A DNA stretch of 64,000 nt from Arcticibacter tournemirensis. GTDB taxonomy: Bacteria > Bacteroidota > Bacteroidia > Sphingobacteriales > Sphingobacteriaceae. The DNA is taken from positions 806,001 to 870,000 of the forward strand of contig NZ_VFPL01000001.1 of the NCBI RefSeq assembly GCF_006716645.1. The letters are read 5' to 3'. Below the pieces are notes generated by a model, which was not told the origin of the DNA, made no database searches, and saw nothing but the letters and a program-made list of their open reading frames with translations. Below, in pieces: positions 1 through 9,293 of this stretch (positions are counted from its first letter, which is position 1; the number at the start of each line of letters is the position of its first letter). Made by a program: the position numbers and the translations under genes.

Positions 1-3000
1 TTTAAAAAGGGAATTAGTTACTACCATGAAAGTATCATAAAATTCCCGCTGTATCGCCACCAGCCCAAAGAACCAAACAGTCTCAGTTACGAGGATGTAA
101 ACCGATTTGTGGAAGATGCAAAGGGCAATCTATGGATAGGGACCAACGGGGGAGGACTTGTTTATTTTGACCGGCAAAAGAATAGTTTCTTAACGTTTAA
201 ACATGAGCCCGGAAATAGTAATAGCCTGAGTAATGACGTTGTCGTTAGTTTATGTATTGATCACCAGCAAAAGCTCTGGGTAGGAACTTATTTTGGTGGT
301 CTGGATTGTTTTGACGGAAAGACATTTACTCATTACCGGTATAACAATTCGGATTCATCGAGTTTGTCGGACGATAGGGTCTGGGAAATTATGGAAGATT
401 CTAACAAGAATCTATGGATCGGGACACTCGCAGGCGGTTTAAATCGCTTCATCCCCGAAAAGCGATCTTTCGAACGTTTTAAGTCTGGCCCCAATTCCAT
501 TCAGTCAAATTACATCGCCGCTTTACTCGAAGACCGCAGAGGGAATATCTGGATAGCGACAGACAATGGCATTGATATAAAGATGAAGCGGAGCGGAAAG
601 TTTGTACATTATGCTCATTCAGAGACAGACAATGGAAGCTTAAGCAACAACAATGTTATTTCTTTACTGGAAGACTCTGCCGGGAGAATATGGGCCGGCA
701 CCCAGGATGGTCTGAATATCTATGATTGGAGAAAAGGGAAATTCAGACGTTTGCGGAGTACCGATGGCTTACCTGACAATACCATACTCACCATTCTCGA
801 AGACAGCAAGGGTAACATATGGCTCAGTACTCCTAATGGAATCTGCTGTATACATACCCGGAAAAATGGGACGGGCCACTATATATTCAGAAATTATGAT
901 GAGCTCGACGGGTTACAGGGACGGGGATTTAATGAAAATGCGGCACTTAAAACACGCAGGGGAGAATTGATATTTGGTGGTGCAAATGGATTTAACCTTT
1001 TTAGTCCCGAAGCGATCAGTGTTAGCAAAAAGGCGCCGGCAGTGGTGTTTACCGACTTTCAGCTATTCAACAGGAGTGTTTTACCGGGCGAGGCAGTGGA
1101 TGGAAATGGTATTCTTAAGCATTCTATCAGTGAAACAAGCGAAATCATACTTAACTATGACCAGAACGTATTTTCCATAGAGTTCGCTGCCCTAAACTTT
1201 TCCAATGCAGCTAAGAATAAGTACGCATATAAGCTTGAAGGGTTCAATACAAACTGGCTGACGACCGATAGCAGGAACAGGAAAGCGACATATACAAACC
1301 TCGATCCCGGAGAATATATATTCAGAGTACGTGCTTCGAATGACAGCGGGGTATGGAATAACGATGGTAGTTCTTTGAAAATTACTATTCGACCGCCCTT
1401 CTGGAAAACGCCGCTTGCCTATGCAGCCTATATCGTTGCGATACTTGGACTTTTATTGTATATCCGCTGGCGGGGTATCAAAGAGCTCAAAAGTCAGTTT
1501 GCTGTCGAACAGGAACGGCAGGAGGCACAGCGGATGCATGAACTTGATATGATGAAGATAAAGTTCTTTACAAATGTCAGTCACGAATTCCGTACCCCAC
1601 TTTCGCTTATCTTGAGCCCTCTCGATAAGCTGTTAAAGAACATATCCGACAGCAGTGATGAAAAACGTCATTTGCAGTTGATTCAGCGAAATGCGCGCCG
1701 TCTTCTCAATCTTGTAAACCAGCTAATGGACTTCAGGAAAATGGAAGTGAATGAGTTGAAGCTGCAGTTAGAAGAGGGTGATATAGTTGACTTTATCAAA
1801 GAGAGCTTTCAATCTTTTACTGATCTTGCAGAAAAAAAAGACATCAGGTTTTCGCTTAAATCTGCATTAAACAATTTCGTTACGGCGTTCGACCATGACA
1901 AGGTAGACAGGATCCTGTTCAATTTACTTTCAAACGCTTTTAAATTTACATCCGACGGAGGGACTATTTCCCTGGAACTCGCCCTGGAGCAAAGGGCGGG
2001 AGAGGCTTATGTCCTCAAGATCTCCATCCGGGATAGTGGAATAGGTATACCGAAGGAAAAACAGGAGTTGATATTTGAACGCTTTTTTCAAAACGATGTG
2101 CCGGGCTCTATGGTAAATCAGGGAAGTGGAATAGGACTGGCAATAACACGGGAGTTTGTAAATCTGCATCATGGAACGATCAGAGTCGATAGCGAACCGA
2201 ATAAAGGAAGTTGTTTTACCGTAGAACTGCCGGTAAAAGCGTCAGGACAAATACTTTCGACCGTTATAGATGAGCCAGGCGCTCTTTTGAAAGGACGAGA
2301 GGAGTTTAGCGAGAAAAGGTTAACCATACTTCTGGTTGAAGACAATGAAGACTTCAGATTCTATTTGAAAGATAACCTGAGACAGTACTATAATGTCATA
2401 GAAGCCGAAAATGGAAAAACGGGATGGGCCAGGGCGCTTGGGAATCATCCGGACCTTATTGTGTCGGATATAAGCATGCCCGAAATGAACGGCATAGATC
2501 TGTGTCTGAAAATACGAAACGATAAACGTACTGTTCATATACCGGTTATTCTGCTTACCGCAATGACTGGCGAAGAGCAATTACTCAGAGGTTTGGAAAC
2601 CGGAGCGAGCGATTACATGACTAAGCCATTTAATTTTGAAATCCTGATTTCGAAGATTAAAAATCTGCTAACACAGCATGAGTCATTGCGCAAGACATAT
2701 CAAAGGCAGGTTGAAGTTAAACCTACCGAGATAGATGTTGTTTCTGCTGATGAGAAATTTATCCGGCAGGCATTGGCAATTATAGAGCGCAATATATCTA
2801 ACCCGGATTTTTCCGTTGAAGAATTTAGTAAAGAAATGTGCATGAGCAGGGTGGCGTTATACAAAAAACTACTCCAGCTGACGCGCCAAACTCCTAGTGA
2901 GTTTATTCGAACTATCCGGTTAAAAAGAGCCGCCCTCCTGCTCGATAAGTCACAAACTACAGTTTCTGAAATAGCATATGAGGTAGGGTTTAATAATCCG

Positions 3001-3087
3001 AAGGCGTTTGCGAAGTATTTCAAGACTGAGTTTGGCGTTCTGCCATCGTCCTGGTCTAAACTCAAAAAGGAGGATAACTCTGAGTAG
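1..3087 (+). CDS. Hybrid two-component system regulator (HTCS), 5' end outside window
   Basis: One-protein sensor and transcription factor that detects an oligosaccharide in the periplasm and activates a glycan utilisation locus. The frame is open from base 1, so the GTG at 109 is not the start and the gene begins upstream. Counting codons from base 1: repeated 'LWIGT'-type propeller blades fill the first 300 or so, a Y_Y_Y domain follows (about 385-460), then one membrane segment near 470-488. Next come the HisKA H-box 'SHEFRTP' (His about 528), HATPase boxes 'DSGIGI' and 'GSGIGLAIT', a receiver domain with phospho-acceptor Asp in 'VSDISMP' (about 823) and Lys in 'TKPF', and a C-terminal AraC-type double helix-turn-helix. 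All catalytic boxes look intact. It sits 170 bases before GH31 and SusC/SusD, the usual place for the cognate regulator. Confidence 0.96.
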   Translation, partial: FKKGISYYHESIIKFPLYRHQPKEPNSLSYEDVNRFVEDAKGNLWIGTNGGGLVYFDRQKNSFLTFKHEPGNSNSLSNDVVVSLCIDHQQKLWVGTYFGGLDCFDGKTFTHYRYNNSDSSSLSDDRVWEIMEDSNKNLWIGTLAGGLNRFIPEKRSFERFKSGPNSIQSNYIAALLEDRRGNIWIATDNGIDIKMKRSGKFVHYAHSETDNGSLSNNNVISLLEDSAGRIWAGTQDGLNIYDWRKGKFRRLRSTDGLPDNTILTILEDSKGNIWLSTPNGICCIHTRKNGTGHYIFRNYDELDGLQGRGFNENAALKTRRGELIFGGANGFNLFSPEAISVSKKAPAVVFTDFQLFNRSVLPGEAVDGNGILKHSISETSEIILNYDQNVFSIEFAALNFSNAAKNKYAYKLEGFNTNWLTTDSRNRKATYTNLDPGEYIFRVRASNDSGVWNNDGSSLKITIRPPFWKTPLAYAAYIVAILGLLLYIRWRGIKELKSQFAVEQERQEAQRMHELDMMKIKFFTNVSHEFRTPLSLILSPLDKLLKNISDSSDEKRHLQLIQRNARRLLNLVNQLMDFRKMEVNELKLQLEEGDIVDFIKESFQSFTDLAEKKDIRFSLKSALNNFVTAFDHDKVDRILFNLLSNAFKFTSDGGTISLELALEQRAGEAYVLKISIRDSGIGIPKEKQELIFERFFQNDVPGSMVNQGSGIGLAITREFVNLHHGTIRVDSEPNKGSCFTVELPVKASGQILSTVIDEPGALLKGREEFSEKRLTILLVEDNEDFRFYLKDNLRQYYNVIEAENGKTGWARALGNHPDLIVSDISMPEMNGIDLCLKIRNDKRTVHIPVILLTAMTGEEQLLRGLETGASDYMTKPFNFEILISKIKNLLTQHESLRKTYQRQVEVKPTEIDVVSADEKFIRQALAIIERNISNPDFSVEEFSKEMCMSRVALYKKLLQLTRQTPSEFIRTIRLKRAALLLDKSQTTVSEIAYEVGFNNPKAFAKYFKTEFGVLPSSWSKLKKEDNSE

Positions 3088-3110
3088 TTTAGCGTTTTAT
3101 GGCCTATTGG

Positions 3111-3196
3111 CGAACATTTCGTATGCTGGTTAACATTTGCTCTCCTATTTGTAAACATTTCTGTACCCTCCGATTTTATAAGCTCCTGTAGTTTTA
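3111..3196 (+). promoter_or_regulatory. Candidate HTCS operator and -7 element upstream of GH31
   Basis: Three copies of AACATTT lie at 3113, 3132 and 3154. The last two ACATTT cores (3133 and 3155) are 22 bases apart, and 34 bases after the last core begins TAGTTTTA (3189-3196), one mismatch from the Bacteroidota -7 consensus TAnnTTTG. The same 22 and 34 spacing recurs upstream of the GH3 gene. Direct repeats about two helical turns apart suit an AraC-type DNA-binding domain. Function is inferred. Confidence 0.5.
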
Positions 3197-3257
3197 CGGC
3201 AGTAAATAAGGCAATTCTGATTTCCGAAATATGCTTTATTAATTAACTAACCGAGTT

Positions 3258-6101
3258 ATGCGTAAAAGAATACTAACTGTTTTTTTGACCTGCTTTTTTG
3301 TATCAGTGAAAGTTTTTTCCCAGTCTGCTGAGGTGAAGCGTCTGTCCGACGGAGTGCGGATAAGTGTGCCAGGCAAGGCCGGTTTGCCGGCACAGAGTAT
3401 TCGCCTTCAGGTAATTTCTGACAATATCATCCGGGTTACTTCGGCCATTTCCGGCTTCCCGGTTACCTATAAAAGCCTTATGGTAGTCGACAGTCTTCCT
3501 AAGGCTCCTTCCTGGCATTTAAGCCAGTCCCCGGAAGCAGTCAGTCTCAAAACTGCGTTATTAACTGCCAACGTTAGCTTAATCAACGGAGCAGTAGCCT
3601 TTACGGATAACAATGGGCAGCCTATACTAAAAGAAGCGATCCGCACTAATGCTTCTTTTGTTAACTCCTCCTATTCTGGCGACGCTTTTTATAAGATTAA
3701 CCAGGTATTTGAGACCGATGCGACAGAAGGTTTTTATGGATTGGGCCAGCATCAGAATGGCGTGATGAATTACCAGGGGCGGCAGGTTGTCCTGTCGCAT
3801 TATAATACAGACGTAGCTGTCCCCTTTTTGATGTCAAGCAAAAATTATGGCATCTTATGGGATAATTATTCGATCACGAAGGTGGGAGATGTTAGAGACA
3901 TTCAACCCTTGTCGGGACTGAAACTTTATTCTAAGGAAGGGAAGTACGGATGGCTTACTGCTACTTATAGCGGTAAAGAGAAGAGCAACGTGCTTGTTTC
4001 CCGTGCAGAGTCAGACCTCGATTACTCTTTCCTGAAGGATATGAAAACCTTTCCCGACAGCTTCAAGCTGGCGGATGGAAAAGTGAGGTGGGAAGGTTCT
4101 ATCGAATCGCCTTACAATGGTCAGCATACTTTTTTTGTTAAGTACGCCGGATATATAAAAATATGGATAGGAGAGAAGCTTCTTGCTGACAGATGGCGTC
4201 AGCCCTGGAACGCTGGAGCCATAGAGCTTTCGTATGCGTTCGAGAAGGGCAAAAAATACCCGCTGACTATCGAGTGGATCCCCGACGGCAGCGAGTCTTA
4301 TCTTTCACTAAAATGGCTGGGGCCGGTTCCGCTGGGACAGCAGAACCAGCTGGCCTTTAGCTCCGAGGCAGCCGATCAGATCGACTATTATTTCATCAGC
4401 GGAAGAAACCCTGATGAGGTTATCAGCGGCTACCGCAGTCTGACAGGGAAGGCCCCGATCATGCCTAAGTGGGCCATGGGCTTCTGGCAGAGCCGCGAGC
4501 GGTATAAGACGCAGGATGAAATATTAAATACCGTAAAGACATTCCGGGAAAGGAAGATTCCACTGGACAATATTGTTCTCGACTGGTCTTACTGGGCCCA
4601 GGACCAATGGGGCAGCCAGGAGTTCGATCCAGATCGTTTCCCTTCGCCCGGAAAGATGCTGAGCGATCTGCATATAAAATACCACACCCGCCTCATGATC
4701 TCTGTCTGGCCGAAGTTTTATAAGGGTATTAAAACTTATAACGACTTCGAGAAAAAAGGATGGCTCTATATGCGCAACATAGAGGACGGACGTAAAGACT
4801 GGATAGGCAAGGGCTACTCATCGACGTTTTACGATCCCTTTAATGCGGAGGCAAGAGCCGGCTTCTGGAGTCTATTGAATGATAAGCTGTATAAGAAGGG
4901 CATAGATGCCTGGTGGCTTGATGCTACAGAACCAGATATTCACTCAAACCTGGATGTGGAGACTCGTAAAACATTAATGAGTCCCTCTATTGGCTCAGGA
5001 ATGCGGTATTTCAACGCCTTTCCGCTGCAGAATGCTAAAGGAATTTACGAAGGACAGCGGGCTGCCAACCCCGAAGACCGGGTATTTATCCTTACCCGTG
5101 CATCGTACGGCGGGCAGCAACGCTATTCGGCAGCTACATGGAGCGGGGATATTTCTTCCCGCTGGCATGATATGAAAGACCAGATCCCCGCAGGAATAAA
5201 CTTTTCATTGTCAGGATTACCCTACTGGACCATGGATATTGGAGGTTTTTCAGTAGAGAAGCGCTTCGAAGATGCCAAAGAGAAGGATCTTGACGAATGG
5301 CGTGAGTTGAATGAACGCTGGTACCAGTTTGGGGCGTTTACGCCAATCTTCAGGGTGCACGGCCAGTTCCCATACCGCGAAATCTATAATATAGCGCCCG
5401 AAGATCACCCCGCATATAAAAGTATGCTGTACTATAATAAGCTCCGCTATCGTCTCATGCCTTATATCTATTCGCTTGCTGGTAAAGCTTATCATGAGAA
5501 TTACACGATTATGAGAGGATTGATTATGGATTTTGCATCTGATACAGCGGTGAAGAATATCGGTGATCAATACATGTTCGGCCCATCGCTTCTGATCAAC
5601 CCTGTATATGAATATAAAGCAACGGACCGGCAAGTGTATTTACCTCGCGGATCCGGCTGGTATGATTTATATAACGGCGAATACAAGGCGGGCGGGAACA
5701 CTATCATGGCGGATGCTCCATATGAGAGAATACCGGTTTATGTGAAGGAAGGATCGATCATTCCATTCGGGCCGGAATTGCAGTATACTTCAGAGAAGGC
5801 GGCCGATCCTATAACCTTATATGTCTATGCAGGACTTGACGCCAGCTTTACCCTCTATGAAGACGAGGGAACCAACTACAACTACGAGAAAGGGGCATAC
5901 AGCACTATTCCCTTTACCTATACAGAAAAAACAAAAACACTGACCATTGGAGAAAGAAAAGGAAGCTTCGACGGCATGCTTCAGAACAGGACTATCCAGA
6001 TAGTATGGCTCAGTCACCGAAAAGCGAGTCCTTTAAACTTAAGCTTACAGCCAAAACAGAAAGTGAACTATACAGGGAAAGCAGTATCTGTAAAGATGTA
6101 A
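3258..6101 (+). CDS. GH31 glycosidase with PA14 insert, probable alpha-xylosidase
   Basis: Secreted retaining alpha-glycosidase of 947 aa with an N-terminal signal peptide (cleavage near 'VKVFSQ'). The N-terminal beta-sandwich is interrupted by a PA14-like domain (about residues 235-355), followed by the (beta/alpha)8 barrel and C-terminal beta domains. The nucleophile is Asp about 555 in 'WWLDATEPD' and the probable acid/base is Asp about 631 in 'WSGDISSRW'. PA14-containing GH31 enzymes from Bacteroides ovatus and Cellvibrio xyloglucan systems are alpha-xylosidases acting on xyloglucan oligosaccharides, and the neighbouring GH2, GH3 and GH95 genes fit that role. An alpha-glucosidase activity cannot be excluded from sequence alone. 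It is the first gene after the regulator, with SusC following 72 bases downstream. Confidence 0.93.
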   Translation: MRKRILTVFLTCFFVSVKVFSQSAEVKRLSDGVRISVPGKAGLPAQSIRLQVISDNIIRVTSAISGFPVTYKSLMVVDSLPKAPSWHLSQSPEAVSLKTALLTANVSLINGAVAFTDNNGQPILKEAIRTNASFVNSSYSGDAFYKINQVFETDATEGFYGLGQHQNGVMNYQGRQVVLSHYNTDVAVPFLMSSKNYGILWDNYSITKVGDVRDIQPLSGLKLYSKEGKYGWLTATYSGKEKSNVLVSRAESDLDYSFLKDMKTFPDSFKLADGKVRWEGSIESPYNGQHTFFVKYAGYIKIWIGEKLLADRWRQPWNAGAIELSYAFEKGKKYPLTIEWIPDGSESYLSLKWLGPVPLGQQNQLAFSSEAADQIDYYFISGRNPDEVISGYRSLTGKAPIMPKWAMGFWQSRERYKTQDEILNTVKTFRERKIPLDNIVLDWSYWAQDQWGSQEFDPDRFPSPGKMLSDLHIKYHTRLMISVWPKFYKGIKTYNDFEKKGWLYMRNIEDGRKDWIGKGYSSTFYDPFNAEARAGFWSLLNDKLYKKGIDAWWLDATEPDIHSNLDVETRKTLMSPSIGSGMRYFNAFPLQNAKGIYEGQRAANPEDRVFILTRASYGGQQRYSAATWSGDISSRWHDMKDQIPAGINFSLSGLPYWTMDIGGFSVEKRFEDAKEKDLDEWRELNERWYQFGAFTPIFRVHGQFPYREIYNIAPEDHPAYKSMLYYNKLRYRLMPYIYSLAGKAYHENYTIMRGLIMDFASDTAVKNIGDQYMFGPSLLINPVYEYKATDRQVYLPRGSGWYDLYNGEYKAGGNTIMADAPYERIPVYVKEGSIIPFGPELQYTSEKAADPITLYVYAGLDASFTLYEDEGTNYNYEKGAYSTIPFTYTEKTKTLTIGERKGSFDGMLQNRTIQIVWLSHRKASPLNLSLQPKQKVNYTGKAVSVKM

Positions 6102-6173
6102 GGTGTTATTTATAAGCAACTATGTAAAATAAAGAATGCAGTAAACTGAATAAACAACCAAAAAACCAAAAGA

Positions 6174-9100
6174 ATGAAAAGAACTATTACAAAAAGGAGG
6201 ATAAGGGTTCTCTTGTGGGCCATTATTTCCATGATGCTGTATAGCGTCGCTGGTTATGCCCAGAACAGGACAATAACCGGAAAGGTAACAGCCGTTTCAG
6301 ATAAGCAGCCTGTACCTGGTGTTGCGGTCAAAATAAAAGGAAAGACCGGAGGAACCAGTACGGATGTTGGCGGAGCTTTCACTATCAAAGTTTCCGCCGG
6401 CGACGTACTTCAGTTTAGCTCTGTGGGATTCCAGGCGCAGGAAGTTGCTGTAGGGCAAAGTAATACCATCAATGTGCAACTTAAGGACGATGTGAAAGAT
6501 CTGGATGAAGTGGTGGTGGTGGGTTATGGCGTTCAACGAAAGAAGCTGGTAACAGGTGCAACCGTTCAGGTAAAAGGCGAAGATCTTCAGCGTCAGAATA
6601 CAACCAATGCCTTAATGGCTTTACAGGGACAAACTCCCGGCGTGCAGATAACATCTACATCAGGGCAACCGGGTGAAGGTATGAAAGTTGTTGTCAGAGG
6701 TTTAGGTACTATTAATAACGCCGGACCTCTATATATCGTGGATGGAGTGCAGACCGGGGATATTTCCTATTTAAACCCTGCTGATATTGAGTCGATAGAT
6801 ATTTTAAAAGACGCAGCATCTGCGGCTATCTATGGTTCGCAAGCGGCGAATGGCGTTGTTTTGGTGACCACCAGACAGGGGAAAGCGGGCCAGGCGGCAC
6901 AGATAAATTTCGATTCTTTTACAGGAATTCAAAATGTAGCAAGTAAAGCAGAGCTGCTCAACTCTCAGCAGTACGCTTCCATCATGAATGAAGCGGCAGT
7001 TAACTCAGGTAAATCGCCCTATTTTACCAATGAGCAAATTGCCGCAATGGGGCAGGGTACTAACTGGATTGATGAGATGTTTGTTAAAGATGCATTAACT
7101 CAGAATTATTCTTTAGGAGCACAGGGATCTTCGGGTGCATCCATTTTCTCAACTGCCCTGTCGTATACTTCTCAGGAAGGGATTGTTGGCGGAAAAGCAT
7201 TGTCTGATTACCAACGATATAATTTTAAGGGGAACTCTGAACACAATTTCTATAAGGACATTGTAAAGATGGGACAGCATCTCACTTTCAGTTATGTTAA
7301 AAATAACGGAATCCAGGTGGGCAATCAGTATAACAATGCTTTGCGTGGCGCTTTTAATACCAGTCCGTTTGTTCCGATGTACGACGAGAATGGCAATTTC
7401 TTTGACAATACGGGCTCCGAATGGTTCGAAGGTGAGGCAAATCCTTACGCACAAATGGTTTATAGCAATCAGAACCGGAGAAATAGCCAGCGTTTGGTAG
7501 GTGATGTATATCTGATAATAGAACCAATTAAAGGACTTACTTTCAAATCGAGCCTCGGGATGGACTACTCGGTTTACGAAACCCGCTCGTTTTCTCCGAT
7601 TTACAAGTTATCACTTTATGCCTATAATAATAGCACCAGCGTCACCCAGTCGATGGACAAAACGAGATCTTTCCTATGGGAAAACCTCCTTACGTACAAG
7701 TTTAACTTAAACGCAGATCATCATCTGGAAGTGATGGGCGGTACGTCGTCTTTTGACTATTCCGGATCTAACTTAAGAGGCACCAATACGAACCTTGTCT
7801 TCAGTGATCTCCCGCATGCGTGGCTCACTAACGCTACCAATTCTGAAGGCGCTAATATTTCCCTTGCCGGTGCCCCTGTTAATCCCGACAGAAGGCTATC
7901 CTACTTCGGGCGTTTCAATTATAACTACAGAGATACATATTTACTGAATGCTACGTTCAGGGCCGATGGATCCTCACGTTTTGCTGCTGCCAACCGCTGG
8001 GGTTATTTCCCCTCGATATCTGCCGGGTGGGTACTTTCTAATGAGTCGTTTTTGAAGGGCCAGCAGAACTGGTTAAACTACCTGAAATTCCGCGCCAGTT
8101 GGGGACAGGTCGGCAACCAGAATATTGACCCCTTTCAATACCTCACTCCAATAACTTTTGCCTATACCAATTATATATTTGGAGATAAAGAAACCAATCT
8201 TACCCCCGGTGCTTATCCTATCAGGTTAGGTAATCCCGATATAAAATGGGAAACTTCCGAACAAACAAACCTTGGGCTTGATGCCAGCTTATTGAATGGG
8301 AAACTAAATGTAAATTTCGACTGGTACGACAAAACCACAAAGGACTGGTTAATCGAGGCCCCTATCCTGGCGACAGCGGGCGCTAAGGCCCCCTTCATTA
8401 ACGGGGGTAATGTCAGCAATAAAGGAGTGGAATTAGCCATTGCCTACAGGAGTAATTTAGGTGATTTTAACTATTCTGTAGGGCTCAATGGTTCTTATAA
8501 CAAGAATAAAGTTGTCGATATCCCCAATGCAGATGGGATAATCCACGGCGAAGGGAATTTATTATTTAATAACTCCCTTGAGTTCTACCGTGCCCAGAGC
8601 GGATACCCGATTGGATACTTCTGGGGATTGAGAACCGACGGGGTATTTCAATCCGAACAGGAAGTTTCAGACCACCGGTCCACCTCGAATACTGTGATTC
8701 AACCAACAGCACAGCCTGGAGATGTAAGATATGTGGATTTGAATAATGATGGTGTGATTTCTGATCTCGACCGCACTATGATTGGTAATCCGAATCCTGA
8801 CTATACTTTTGGTATTTCCCTTTCGGCGAGCTATAAGGCTTTTGATTTTTCAGTCCTTGCTTCAGGGGTGGCCGGCAATGAACTCGTCCAGTCATGGCGC
8901 AATCAGGCCAGCCAGTACGCCAATTATTCGACTGCTATCCTCGAAAGGTGGCATGGCCCTGGATCGTCTAACGTTATGCCCCGGGTAACTGAAGATGCCA
9001 GGAACTGGACCAACTTCTCCGATCTATATATTCATAAGGGCGACTTCCTCAGGATAAATAATATTACCCTGGGCTACGACTTTGGCAAAGTGCTCAAAAA

Positions 9101-9278
9101 GAGCTATCTGCGGCAGGTCAGGGTGTATGCTTCGGCGTTAAACGTGTATACATTTACCAAATACAACGGAATGGATCCTGAGATTGGTTACGGTACAGTG
9201 AGTTTTGCATCCGGTATAGATCTCGGGTATTATCCCCGTCCGCGAACCTTCTTACTCGGCGCTAACATCAGATTCTAA
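6174..9278 (+). CDS. SusC-like TonB-dependent outer membrane transporter
   Basis: Outer membrane barrel that imports oligosaccharides with TonB energy, working with a SusD lid. 1034 aa: signal peptide (to about 'AGYAQN'), a carboxypeptidase-D-like domain (about 30-110, starting 'ITGKVTAVSDKQPVPGV'), a plug domain with the family motifs 'DEVVVVGYG', 'IVDGV' and 'AAIYGSQAANGVVLVTT', then a long barrel ending in the aromatic-terminated strand 'TFLLGANIRF'. There is no STN signalling domain before the carboxypeptidase-D-like domain, which agrees with control by the adjacent HTCS rather than by an anti-sigma factor. SusD follows after 15 bases. Confidence 0.97.
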   Translation: MKRTITKRRIRVLLWAIISMMLYSVAGYAQNRTITGKVTAVSDKQPVPGVAVKIKGKTGGTSTDVGGAFTIKVSAGDVLQFSSVGFQAQEVAVGQSNTINVQLKDDVKDLDEVVVVGYGVQRKKLVTGATVQVKGEDLQRQNTTNALMALQGQTPGVQITSTSGQPGEGMKVVVRGLGTINNAGPLYIVDGVQTGDISYLNPADIESIDILKDAASAAIYGSQAANGVVLVTTRQGKAGQAAQINFDSFTGIQNVASKAELLNSQQYASIMNEAAVNSGKSPYFTNEQIAAMGQGTNWIDEMFVKDALTQNYSLGAQGSSGASIFSTALSYTSQEGIVGGKALSDYQRYNFKGNSEHNFYKDIVKMGQHLTFSYVKNNGIQVGNQYNNALRGAFNTSPFVPMYDENGNFFDNTGSEWFEGEANPYAQMVYSNQNRRNSQRLVGDVYLIIEPIKGLTFKSSLGMDYSVYETRSFSPIYKLSLYAYNNSTSVTQSMDKTRSFLWENLLTYKFNLNADHHLEVMGGTSSFDYSGSNLRGTNTNLVFSDLPHAWLTNATNSEGANISLAGAPVNPDRRLSYFGRFNYNYRDTYLLNATFRADGSSRFAAANRWGYFPSISAGWVLSNESFLKGQQNWLNYLKFRASWGQVGNQNIDPFQYLTPITFAYTNYIFGDKETNLTPGAYPIRLGNPDIKWETSEQTNLGLDASLLNGKLNVNFDWYDKTTKDWLIEAPILATAGAKAPFINGGNVSNKGVELAIAYRSNLGDFNYSVGLNGSYNKNKVVDIPNADGIIHGEGNLLFNNSLEFYRAQSGYPIGYFWGLRTDGVFQSEQEVSDHRSTSNTVIQPTAQPGDVRYVDLNNDGVISDLDRTMIGNPNPDYTFGISLSASYKAFDFSVLASGVAGNELVQSWRNQASQYANYSTAILERWHGPGSSNVMPRVTEDARNWTNFSDLYIHKGDFLRINNITLGYDFGKVLKKSYLRQVRVYASALNVYTFTKYNGMDPEIGYGTVSFASGIDLGYYPRPRTFLLGANIRF

Positions 9279-9293
9279 TAAAACGTGATTGAT

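Noticed and set aside
109-3087. GTG at 109 as the start of the two-component regulator
   Set aside because: The frame is open to base 1 and already encodes propeller sequence upstream, so the gene begins outside the window.
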